From Micromonosporaceae bacterium KJ-029 (GTDB lineage Bacteria > Actinomycetota > Actinomycetes > Mycobacteriales > Micromonosporaceae), in the NCBI GenBank assembly GCA_005402585.1, contig BIFP01000068.1:372001-436000 (forward strand): a DNA stretch of 64,000 nt, given 5' to 3'. Below the pieces are notes generated by a model. The model searched no databases. It had not been told where the DNA came from and saw nothing but the letters and a program-made list of their open reading frames with translations. Of the stretch, positions 7,218 to 14,822 are shown piece by piece. A program made the position numbers and the translations under genes. The first letter of the stretch is position 1, and the number at the start of each line of letters is the position of its first letter.

Positions 7218-7820
7218 CTATCGCCGGTTTATCCGAGAAGTGATGACAGTTCCGCCTGCGACCAGTTCCGGCACCAGCCACCCGGCTGCGGCCGTCACGC
7301 CTGCCGCCAACCACAGGTCGAGACCGGGCCGGATCGCCGCACCAGCTCCGGCGGCGGCTGCCGCTGCGCCGTCCGGAACCGCAGCGGCAGTGGCGGCTGC
7401 GACAGTGGCTGCGGCTGCGGCTGCGGCTGCGGCTGCGGCGAAGATCAACGCGCGGGCCACGACTGGCAGTCCGGTGGATGCACCGCCTGGCAGGCAGCCG
7501 CAGGGCGCCCCGGGTCGGCGCCGCCGGAGCAGCTCCGCGTAGCCCGCGAGGAGGGCGTACCCTCCGGCGAGCACGGTGTACCCGGCCGGTGCCCACGCCG
7601 GAACGAGCAGCACGACGCCGAGGACGCCGACCGCGACACCGGCCTCGGCGACACCCAGCAGCCGGCCCACCCAGGCCCGGACGGCGGGCGGCAGGAGCGC
7701 CTGCCGCGCCAACAGCGCCCGGACCCGATGCGGGTGCACGGCATGTCCGACACCGGCGACCAGCAGCAGGAGAGCACCACCCAGGGCCAGTACGGTCACC
7801 AGCGCAGAGAATCCACTCAC
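7218..7820 (-). CDS. MauE/DoxX-like four-helix membrane protein with a CGC motif
   Basis: 200 residues. Four hydrophobic helices lie near 5-27, 50-73, 77-97 and 165-190. A cysteine pair, APCGCLPG (Cys 107 and 109), follows helix three. MauE-family proteins are membrane oxidoreductases thought to work with MauD in disulfide formation. Start GTG 7820 has GGAGG 5 bp upstream. Residues 127-160 are almost pure alanine and coincide with a (GGCTGC)5.5 microsatellite, probably a recent expansion in a loop. It lies upstream of, and in the same direction as, the rest of the mau-like cluster. Confidence 0.75.
   Translation of the reverse strand: MSGFSALVTVLALGGALLLLVAGVGHAVHPHRVRALLARQALLPPAVRAWVGRLLGVAEAGVAVGVLGVVLLVPAWAPAGYTVLAGGYALLAGYAELLRRRRPGAPCGCLPGGASTGLPVVARALIFAAAAAAAAAAATVAAATAAAVPDGAAAAAAGAGAAIRPGLDLWLAAGVTAAAGWLVPELVAGGTVITSRINRR
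7407..7439. repeat. (GGCTGC)5.5 hexanucleotide microsatellite
   Basis: Perfect six-base tandem repeat inside the MauE-like gene, coding for alanine on the minus strand. Slippage would change length in frame, since the unit is two codons. Confidence 0.9.
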
Positions 7821-7907
7821 CGTGCCTCCGCGGTCCGGCCGGACACCAGGACCACCGATCCCGACAGGCCGGGGCGGCCGTGGACGGCCATCGGCGGTCG
7901 TGGGCGC

Positions 7908-7937
7908 AACCTAACCGACCGTGAGCAGCGGCGGCAA
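7908..7937 (-). promoter_or_regulatory. Candidate promoter of the MauE-like gene
   Basis: Minus strand TTGCCG, 18 bp, TAGGTT, about 90 bp upstream of GTG 7820, in the gap after purD. Weak match found by eye. Confidence 0.3.
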
Positions 7938-9188
7938 TCAGCCGGGTACGACGATCCCACCGTCGATCGCGGCGGCGGCGATGTCCGAGCGGTGGTGCGA
8001 GCCGTCCAGCGTGATCCCGCGTACCAGCCGGTAGGCGGCGTCGCGGGCGGCGGCGAGGTCCACTCCGGTGGCCGTACCACACAGGACCCGGCCACCGGCG
8101 GAGAGCAACGCGCCGTCGGCAGCCCGGCGGGCGGTGCCGGCGTGGATGACGCCGGGGCGGTCCGCGCCGGTGATCACGTCACCGGTACGCGGCTTGGCCG
8201 GGTAACCCTCGGCGGCGAGCACCACGGTCACCGCAGCGCCGGCACGCCAGCGCAGCGGCGGGTGTTCGCCCAACGTGCCGGTGGCAGCGGCGTGCAGCAG
8301 CCCGGCCAGCGGCGTCTCCAGCAGGGCGAGCACCACCTGGGTCTCCGGGTCGCCGAAGCGGGCGTTGAACTCGATCACCCGAGGGCCGGCGGTGGTGATC
8401 GCGAGCCCGACGTAGAGCAGGCCGGCGAACGGGGTGCCGCGGCGGCGCATCTCGGCCAGAGTCGGGTGGACGACGTCGCGCATGACCTCGTCGACCAGGC
8501 CGGGCGGCGCCCACGGCAGCGGGGCGTACGCGCCCATCCCGCCAGTGTTCGGGCCGGTGTCACCGTCACCGACGCGCTTGAAGTCCTGTGCCGGCAGCAA
8601 CGGCACGGCCGCCTCGCCGTCGGTCACCACGAACAGCGAGACCTCGGGACCGGCGAGGTACTCCTCCACCACCACCCGGCCGCACTCGGCGGCGTGCCGC
8701 AGCGCGGCGTCGCGGTCCTCGGTCACCACCACACCCTTGCCGGCGGCGAGCCCGTCGTTCTTCACCACGTACGGCGGGCCGAACTCGTCCAGCGCCGCAG
8801 CCGTGCTCGCCTCGTCCGTGCAGGTGTACGCGCGGGCGGTGGGCACGGCGGCGGCGGTCATCACGTCCTTCGCGAACGCCTTGGAACCCTCGAGCCGGGC
8901 CGCCTCTGCCGACGGCCCGAACACCGGGATGCCCTTCGCGCGCACCGCGTCGGCGACTCCCGCGACCAGCGGCGCCTCCGGGCCGATCACCACCAGGTCG
9001 GCGCCCACCTCGACCGCGAGCGCCGCCACGGCCGCCGGATCGGTCGGCGTGACCTCCCGCAACTCGGCCACCTCGGCGATGCCCGGATTCCCCGGCGCCG
9101 CGATCAACTGCTCGACGGACGGATCGTCGGCAAAGCGCAACGCGAGCGCGTGCTCCCGTCCCCCACCACCCACAAGAAGAACCCGCAC
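7938..9188 (-). CDS. purD: Phosphoribosylamine-glycine ligase (PurD)
   Basis: 416 residues, normal length. The start is GTG 9188. The N-terminal GGGGREHAL loop (8-16), the ATP-grasp core (VVKNDGLAAGKGVVV at about 142-156, NTGGMGAY near 215) and the FNARFGDPETQ metal-binding segment near 273 are all present. The enzyme catalyses the second step of purine synthesis, joining glycine to 5-phosphoribosylamine with ATP in the cytoplasm. It follows purA on the same strand after a 112-bp gap with a large inverted repeat. Confidence 0.97.
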   Translation of the reverse strand: MRVLLVGGGGREHALALRFADDPSVEQLIAAPGNPGIAEVAELREVTPTDPAAVAALAVEVGADLVVIGPEAPLVAGVADAVRAKGIPVFGPSAEAARLEGSKAFAKDVMTAAAVPTARAYTCTDEASTAAALDEFGPPYVVKNDGLAAGKGVVVTEDRDAALRHAAECGRVVVEEYLAGPEVSLFVVTDGEAAVPLLPAQDFKRVGDGDTGPNTGGMGAYAPLPWAPPGLVDEVMRDVVHPTLAEMRRRGTPFAGLLYVGLAITTAGPRVIEFNARFGDPETQVVLALLETPLAGLLHAAATGTLGEHPPLRWRAGAAVTVVLAAEGYPAKPRTGDVITGADRPGVIHAGTARRAADGALLSAGGRVLCGTATGVDLAAARDAAYRLVRGITLDGSHHRSDIAAAAIDGGIVVPG

Positions 9189-9220
9189 AACCCGGCATCC
9201 TACCGACCACCCAGATCCGC

Positions 9221-9287
9221 CCCGTTGATCATGGAGTTAGCGTGTGTTTCAGAGATCGAACCTCCCGCTAACGTCATGATCAACGGG
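9221..9287. terminator. Interrupted long inverted repeat between purA and purD
   Basis: Outer arms 9221-9233 and 9275-9287 (CCCGTTGATCATG and its complement) form 13 perfect pairs. Inner arms 9236-9242 and 9266-9272 (GTTAGCG/CGCTAAC) form seven more, around a 23-nt loop. It starts 13 bp after the purA stop and could terminate purA or attenuate purD. It is less GC-rich than other hairpins here and may be a mobile intergenic repeat. Confidence 0.6.
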
Positions 9288-9300
9288 GACATCCTCCGGG

Positions 9301-10590
9301 TCAGGGGAGGAGGGGGTGGCGGGTTACGTTTTCTTCGCGGCCGGGGCCTACGCCTACGACGCTGACGCGGGTGTTGCAGAGTTGTTCGATGCGGGCTATG
9401 TAGCGTCGGGCGTTCTCGGGGAGGTCGTCCTCGGTCCTGGCCTTGGTGATGTCTTCCCACCAGCCGTCGTGCTCTTCGTAGATGGGGGTGGCGTGGTGGA
9501 AGTCGGTCTGGGTCATCGGCATGTCGTCGACCCGCTTGCCGTTGATCTCGTAGCCGACGCAGATCGGGACGGTGGGCAGGCCGGTGAGCACGTCCAGCTT
9601 GGTGATCACCAGGTCGGTGACGCCGTTGAGGCGGCAGGCGTAGCGGGCGACCACCGCGTCGAACCAGCCGCAGCGGCGCTCCCGGCCGGTGGTGGTGCCG
9701 TACTCGTGGCCGACATTGCGCAGGTGGGCGCCGTTGTCATCGAACAGCTCGGTGGGGAACGGCCCCGAACCGACCCGGGTGGTGTACGCCTTGCTCACCG
9801 CGATCACCTTCGTGATCGCGGTCGGCGGGATGCCGGCACCCACGCACGCCCCACCGGCCGTCGGGTTCGACGAGGTCACGAAGGGGTACGTGCCGTGGTC
9901 CATGTCGAGCATGGTGGCCTGGGCGCCCTCCAGCAGCACGGTGTCGCCGCGGTCCAGGGCGTCCCAGAGCATCGCCCGGGTCTCCGCGATGTACGGCCGG
10001 AGCCGCTCCGCGTACTCCAGGTACTCCTCGATCGTGGCGTCGACGTCGATCGCCTTGCGGTTGTAGACCTTGAACAGCACCTGGTTCTTCTCGCGCAGCG
10101 CGAGTTCCAGCTTCTTGCGCAGGATGCCCGGGTCGAGCAGGTCCTGCACCCGGATGCCCATCCGGGCGACCTTGTCGCCGTACGCCGGGCCGATGCCCCG
10201 GCCGGTGGTGCCGATCCGCGAGCTGCCCAGGTACCGCTCGACCACCCGGTCCAGCGCCCGGTGGTGCGGCATGATCAGGTGCGCGTCCCCGGAGATGCGT
10301 AGCCGGGAGACGTCGACACCGCGCTCGGCGAGCCCGTCGATCTCGGTGAGCAGCACCTTCGGGTCGACCACCACACCGTTGCCGATGACGATCACGGCGT
10401 TCGGGGAGAGTGCACCCGATGGCATGAGGTGCAGGGCGTACTTCTGGCCGTCCGGCGTGATCACGGTGTGGCCTGCGTTGTTGCCGCCGGAGTAGCGGAC
10501 GACGTAGTCGACCCGCTCGCCCAGCTGGTCGGTAACCTTGCCCTTGCCCTCGTCGCCCCACTGAGCGCCGATGAGCACGATCGCTGGCAT
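9301..10590 (-). CDS. purA: Adenylosuccinate synthetase (PurA)
   Basis: 429 residues. The GTP-binding loop GAQWGDEGKGK is at 8-18. SGGNNAGHT and the IMP-site GTTGRGIGPAY near 127-137 follow, with the C-terminal base-recognition TKLDVLTG segment. It condenses IMP and aspartate using GTP, the first committed step to AMP. Start ATG 10590 has GGAGG 8 bp upstream. It is transcribed towards purD. Confidence 0.98.
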   Translation of the reverse strand: MPAIVLIGAQWGDEGKGKVTDQLGERVDYVVRYSGGNNAGHTVITPDGQKYALHLMPSGALSPNAVIVIGNGVVVDPKVLLTEIDGLAERGVDVSRLRISGDAHLIMPHHRALDRVVERYLGSSRIGTTGRGIGPAYGDKVARMGIRVQDLLDPGILRKKLELALREKNQVLFKVYNRKAIDVDATIEEYLEYAERLRPYIAETRAMLWDALDRGDTVLLEGAQATMLDMDHGTYPFVTSSNPTAGGACVGAGIPPTAITKVIAVSKAYTTRVGSGPFPTELFDDNGAHLRNVGHEYGTTTGRERRCGWFDAVVARYACRLNGVTDLVITKLDVLTGLPTVPICVGYEINGKRVDDMPMTQTDFHHATPIYEEHDGWWEDITKARTEDDLPENARRYIARIEQLCNTRVSVVGVGPGREENVTRHPLLP

Positions 10591-10713
10591 CTTTTCGCCT
10601 CCAGAAGGCTCGGGTGCCAGACGGCGACCGGTCAGCGAGCCCGGGGTGTCAGGTTAACAAGTAGTGACGGCACGACCGGCAGGGGTCGCGCTGGCAGGCA
10701 GGAGGAGCTACCC

Positions 10714-11712
10714 GTGTACGACGTGGTGCTGCTCACCCTGGGTTCGGAGCGGGATGCTCCGGGGGCCGGGTGCGGCAGTGGCGAAGCCTGCTGCGGCGGT
10801 GGGACCGAGCCCGCAAAGGATCGGGACGAACGTTGCGATACACCGCGCGTCCCCGTGCTGGCCTGCGCGGACGCGTTGACTGCCCGAGGTGCCCGGGTCG
10901 AGACGGTCACCGCCCGCTCCGACGCGGAGATCGACGAGGTGCTGGCCCGGTTGGACGGGCCGCCCCGACCGGACGGCCACACCTGGCCGGACCCGGACTC
11001 CAAGACCCGGCTCGTGGTTGCCGTCGCCGGTGACGCACAGTTGCGCGCCGTTCTGCGCCGGCTGGTCCGGCGGTACGCGCCACCGCCCAGCCGCCGCCCG
11101 GCGGACCTGGCCGACAACCGAACCGTGCCGGACCTGCCGCCGATCGGCGTACTGCCGCTCGACCCGACGCGCAGCACGGCGCACCGCGACCTCGCCGCGC
11201 AGCTCGGCCTTCCCCGCGACCCCGTGGCGGTGGCCGCCGCGGTGCTCGACGGCACGCCCCGCCGGCTCGACCTGTTGCGCAACGACGGCGGTTCGGTGAC
11301 CCTGGACGGCGCGCTGCTCGGCGCCGCCGCCGAGGACGGACGCCCGCTGCACTGGCGCGGTCGGGTGGAGGTGGACGACGCGGTCCTGTCCAACGGCGAC
11401 GACCCGCTGCTGGCCTGTGCGATCGGCAACGCGGGCGGATACGCCCGGCTCGACGACGTCACCCTGCTCGCCACACCTGACCCGACCGACGGGCTGGTCG
11501 AGGTGGCGGTGGCCGTGACGGTGGTCAGCCGGTCGAGGCTGGGTCGGCGCCGGGTACGCCTGGAGGTCCGCCGTGCCCGTGGCCGAGCGGTCTCGGTTCT
11601 GCCCCGGGACGCGGGCGCACTGCCCTACCTGGACGACGGCGTGGAGGGGGAACTGACCCGCAAGCGGTCGTGGTGGACAGAGCCGGGGGCCTGGGCGGTC
11701 TGGGCGGCCTGA
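10714..11712 (+). CDS. Diacylglycerol/lipid kinase-like protein with a divergent N-terminus
   Basis: 332 residues. Start GTG 10714, with GGAGGAG 6 bp upstream; a longer frame from 10429 overlaps purA and is rejected. The C-terminal third (GNAGGYARLDDVTLLATPDP through DGLVEVAVAV to the YLDDGVEGE motif) resembles the substrate-domain end of YegS/DgkB lipid kinases. The N-terminal half lacks a recognisable NPxSG or GGDGT nucleotide motif. It contains a Cys cluster (CGSGEACCGGG, about 20-30) that could bind a metal. It is either a diverged, perhaps non-catalytic, kinase or a new relative. Confidence 0.7.
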   Translation: MYDVVLLTLGSERDAPGAGCGSGEACCGGGTEPAKDRDERCDTPRVPVLACADALTARGARVETVTARSDAEIDEVLARLDGPPRPDGHTWPDPDSKTRLVVAVAGDAQLRAVLRRLVRRYAPPPSRRPADLADNRTVPDLPPIGVLPLDPTRSTAHRDLAAQLGLPRDPVAVAAAVLDGTPRRLDLLRNDGGSVTLDGALLGAAAEDGRPLHWRGRVEVDDAVLSNGDDPLLACAIGNAGGYARLDDVTLLATPDPTDGLVEVAVAVTVVSRSRLGRRRVRLEVRRARGRAVSVLPRDAGALPYLDDGVEGELTRKRSWWTEPGAWAVWAA

Positions 11713-11782
11713 CCCCACCCCGCACCGGCGGTCCGGATCGGCCGGTGGGCCTATCCTCGGCAGGAGGGATGGGGGAGGAACC

Positions 11783-14083
11783 GTGGTGGACGAGAACGCC
11801 GACCGGGTGCACGTACCCGGCCAGCATGGGGTGCCGGAACGGGACATCGAACCACTCTGGCCGCCGGAGCAGATCGACGGTTTCGGCGCGCCCGGATGGG
11901 AGGCCCTGCCGCCCGCAGTACCAGCGTCGCCCGCGCCCTCGCCCGGCCCGCCGGCCAGCCACCACCCGGCGACCCCGCCTGCTCCGACGACCGGCCACCC
12001 GCCCGTCGTGCCACCCGCACCCGCCGTGCCACCCTCGCCCGCCGACTACCCGTCGCTGACCGGCGGCGGGCCGGCCACCACCGGCTGGGAGTCGCATTCC
12101 CCGCCGGCCGCCGGGTGGGAGGCGAGTGCCCCACCCGCCACCGGGTGGGAATCGGGTGCGCCGGCCACCGCCGGCGGGGAATCGGTGCCACCGCCTGCGA
12201 CGGCGTGGGGTCCGCCGACCCCGCTCGGGCCACCTGGGCCGCCGCCGGAGCCCGCCCAGGTCGACCTGGACCTGCCGTTCACCCTCGACCGGCCGACCTC
12301 GCTGGCCCCCGCCCGGGACGGCGCGCCGGCCGACACCGGGCCGCACGCCCCTACAGCCAGCGACACCGCGCCCGGCACGCCCGGCGACGCGGGTGGCGGG
12401 ACGGACACCCCGGCGGATGCCGGGCCGGGCAGCCGCCTCGACGGCACCGATGACGGCGGCGCCCCGCCAGTGGCCCGCCCGCAGGGGGAATCGCCGTGGG
12501 CGCAACCACCACAGCGCCCGGCCCCCGCCCCCGACGCCGCGGCCGAGCCAGCCGTGCCGCCCACCGATCGGTCGGCGCGGCCCGCCTGGGCCGGTCCGGC
12601 CCAGCCGCTCCCGCCGGTGCCGCAGGCCACCTCCGGCCCGCCGGTGCCCCACCAGGCCGGCCCGCATTCTCCGATCACCCCACTGCCGCCTGCGCCGCCG
12701 CACCACGGCGCGCCCTTCCCGCCCACACCGCAGCACGGCGCGCCCGTGCCGCCGGTACCCCCGCACGGCGCACCCGTGCCGCCCGTACCCCAGGACAGCG
12801 CGCTCGCGCCGCACCACGGGTCCGCGCCCGGTCCCCAGCACGACGGTCCCGTCCCACCGGTTCCGCAACCGGGACCGGTGCCATCCGGGCCGCCGGCACC
12901 GGTGCCGCAGCCGGCGGATTCGGGGCCACCCGCGCCGCCGTACCCCGGGCCGGTGGCGCCGCCGGTCGAGCCGCCGTACGCGGCGCCGCCGCCCGGCCCG
13001 TTCCCGCCGCAGCCGGCCTGGAACCCGGCGCCCTGGCAGCAGGGCGCGCCGCCGCCGGTGGCGCCCCCGGTGCCGCAGCGGCCCTACCAGCCGGGGGACA
13101 CCGCGTCCCGGGTACCTCCGGGGTACCCGGAGCCGGCCTGGAACCCGGAGGTGGGCGCCGCGCCGACCGCCGAGGACTTCGCCCGGCGGCGCCAGGTGCG
13201 CCCCGCCGACCCGGTCGCGACGATGGGCGTACGCGCGGTGGTCAACAAGACGGGTCTGATGAAGTTGGCACCCGGGCGGCACGAGCTGGAACTCAAGCGG
13301 GACATCGAGATGGTGCGCCGAAACTTCGGCGGGCTGCGGCAGGTGACCGTGGTCAACCCGAAGGGCGGTGCCGGCAAGACCGTCGCGATCCTGCTGCTCG
13401 CGATGACCTTCGGTCAGAAGCGCGGCGGGTACGTGCTGGCGTGGGACAACAACGAGACCCAGGGCACTCTCGGCATGCGCGCCCAGCAGGACTTCCACTC
13501 CCGTACGGTGCGGGACCTGCTGCGCGACCTGGGGCAGTTCCACGGCGCGCACGGGCGGGTCGGCGACCTGTCGCAGTACGTCCGCTCGCAGGGCGAGGGG
13601 ATGTTCGACGTGCTCGCCTCCGACGAGTCGGCCACCGGCGGCGAGATGCTCACCGCCGCGGCCTTCGGCGAGATCCGCGAGGTGGTCAGCCGGTTCTACA
13701 AGCTGATCTTCGTGGACACCGGGAACAACGTCCGCGCGCAGAACTGGCAGGCCGCGATGGACGCCACCGACCAACTGGTGGTCACCATGTCGGCCCGTAA
13801 CGACTCGGCCGAGACCGCCGCCCGGATGCTCGACCACCTGGAACAGAGCGGCCGGCAACGGCTGGTCCGGCAGGCGGTCACCGTGGTCTCCATGCCGCCG
13901 TCCCGCAAGGAGATCGACCTGCCCGCGATCCAGGAGCACTTCGCGGCGCGGACCCGGGCGGTGCTGCTGGCCCCGTACGAGCGGCTCATCGACACCGGCG
14001 AGCCGATCCGCTACGCCCAGCTATCGGCGGCGACCCGGGACGCCTGGCTCAAGATCGCCGCGTCGGTGGCCGAAGGGTTGTAG
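11783..14083 (+). CDS. MinD/ParA-like ATPase with a 450-residue Pro-rich N-terminal region
   Basis: 766 residues. The first 450 or so are Pro/Ala/Gly-rich and low in complexity, with repeated PHGAPVPPVP-type units near 310-335. The C-terminal 290 residues form a deviant Walker A ATPase (NPKGGAGKTVA near 525) with a later VDTGNN switch-like segment. Similar Pro-rich MinD-like proteins (EspI type) occur around type VII secretion loci, but no EccC, ESX or WXG100 gene is nearby. GGGGAGGAA lies 5 bp before GTG 11783. It may position or regulate a membrane machine; the partner is unknown. Confidence 0.85.
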   Translation: MVDENADRVHVPGQHGVPERDIEPLWPPEQIDGFGAPGWEALPPAVPASPAPSPGPPASHHPATPPAPTTGHPPVVPPAPAVPPSPADYPSLTGGGPATTGWESHSPPAAGWEASAPPATGWESGAPATAGGESVPPPATAWGPPTPLGPPGPPPEPAQVDLDLPFTLDRPTSLAPARDGAPADTGPHAPTASDTAPGTPGDAGGGTDTPADAGPGSRLDGTDDGGAPPVARPQGESPWAQPPQRPAPAPDAAAEPAVPPTDRSARPAWAGPAQPLPPVPQATSGPPVPHQAGPHSPITPLPPAPPHHGAPFPPTPQHGAPVPPVPPHGAPVPPVPQDSALAPHHGSAPGPQHDGPVPPVPQPGPVPSGPPAPVPQPADSGPPAPPYPGPVAPPVEPPYAAPPPGPFPPQPAWNPAPWQQGAPPPVAPPVPQRPYQPGDTASRVPPGYPEPAWNPEVGAAPTAEDFARRRQVRPADPVATMGVRAVVNKTGLMKLAPGRHELELKRDIEMVRRNFGGLRQVTVVNPKGGAGKTVAILLLAMTFGQKRGGYVLAWDNNETQGTLGMRAQQDFHSRTVRDLLRDLGQFHGAHGRVGDLSQYVRSQGEGMFDVLASDESATGGEMLTAAAFGEIREVVSRFYKLIFVDTGNNVRAQNWQAAMDATDQLVVTMSARNDSAETAARMLDHLEQSGRQRLVRQAVTVVSMPPSRKEIDLPAIQEHFAARTRAVLLAPYERLIDTGEPIRYAQLSAATRDAWLKIAASVAEGL

Positions 14084-14141
14084 CGGCGGCGGTACCGGCC
14101 CGACCGCCGGCCCGGGCAGCTCGGGCCGGTGGTCACGGCGG

Positions 14142-14570
14142 TCAGATGCTGGCCAGCGCGTCGGCCGCAGCCGGATCGCAGTCGCGGAGGAACTGGGCAC
14201 ACCGGGCGGCCTCGTCCGCCTCGCCGATCGCGTCGGCGGCCCGGGAGAGCACGTAGAGGCAGCGCAGGAAGCCCCGGTTCGGCTCGTGCGACCAGGGCAC
14301 CGGGCCGTGCCCCTTCCAGCCGCTCCGGCGCAACTGGTCCAGGCCCCGGTGGTAGCCGGTGCGGGCGTACGCGTACGCCGGGACGGCCTGACCCTCGGCG
14401 AAGGCCCGGGCGGCCAATGCGGCCCAGCCCGCGCTGTAGCTCGGGAACCGGGCCGCGACCTCGGCGAGGGCCTCGTCGCCGCCGGTCTGCTCGGCCGCCG
14501 CCAGGGTGGCGTCGGCCTCGTCGGCGGCGGGCAGAAGCGTGGCGGGTGGCTCAGGCAAGAGGTTCTGCAT
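14142..14570 (-). CDS. DUF3151 family protein
   Basis: 142 residues from ATG 14570; a TTG 12 bp further upstream is possible. The segments MQNLLPEPPATLLP, YARTGYHRGLDQLRRSGWKG and GPVPWSHEPNRGFLRCLYVL are characteristic of the actinobacterial DUF3151 family. The protein is helical and probably TPR-like. Its genes sit between purA and fba in many actinomycetes, as here. The function is unknown; conserved synteny suggests a link to central metabolism. Confidence 0.85.
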   Translation of the reverse strand: MQNLLPEPPATLLPAADEADATLAAAEQTGGDEALAEVAARFPSYSAGWAALAARAFAEGQAVPAYAYARTGYHRGLDQLRRSGWKGHGPVPWSHEPNRGFLRCLYVLSRAADAIGEADEAARCAQFLRDCDPAAADALASI

Positions 14571-14822
14571 CGCCCCATTCAACCCGCTTCAGCCGGGGGC
14601 ACGCGAGGGGGTCCGGCAAGCCCGGCTGGCTGAACGGCCGAGAGGTCCGTCACGCCTGCGGCCCATGCCATCACGCGGCCGTTTCCACTACAACTGGGGG
14701 TCCGGAGCCTCCCCAGGAACCGGAATGCGGGAGCCCGGCCAGGCCGCCGGGCTCCCGTCCCCCTTTCCGGGCGCCGCGGGGCCGCGTCTGGCGCGGTTGA
14801 GCCGGCCGGGCAGGATGGGCCG
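14571..14822. other. Divergent intergenic region with one strong hairpin
   Basis: 252 bp between the divergent DUF3151 and LOG-family genes. Apart from the hairpin listed at 14728-14757 I see no coding frame. It should hold both promoters. Confidence 0.6.
14728..14757. terminator. Perfect 12-bp hairpin in a divergent intergenic region
   Basis: CGGGAGCCCGGC, a 6-nt loop (CAGGCC), and the exact complement, 66 bp before the LOG-family start. Both flanking genes point away from it, so an ordinary terminator role is odd. It may end a short upstream transcript or act as a leader structure. Confidence 0.65.

Noticed and set aside
7005..9365. A 786-codon plus-strand open frame over the mau-like promoter and purD
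   Set aside because: Low-complexity Arg/Gly/His-rich shadow; purD and the MauE-like gene on the other strand have clear family motifs.
11525..13939. An 804-codon minus-strand frame opposite the MinD-like gene
   Set aside because: Pure Arg/Gly/Val repeat caused by the Pro-rich coding of the real gene.
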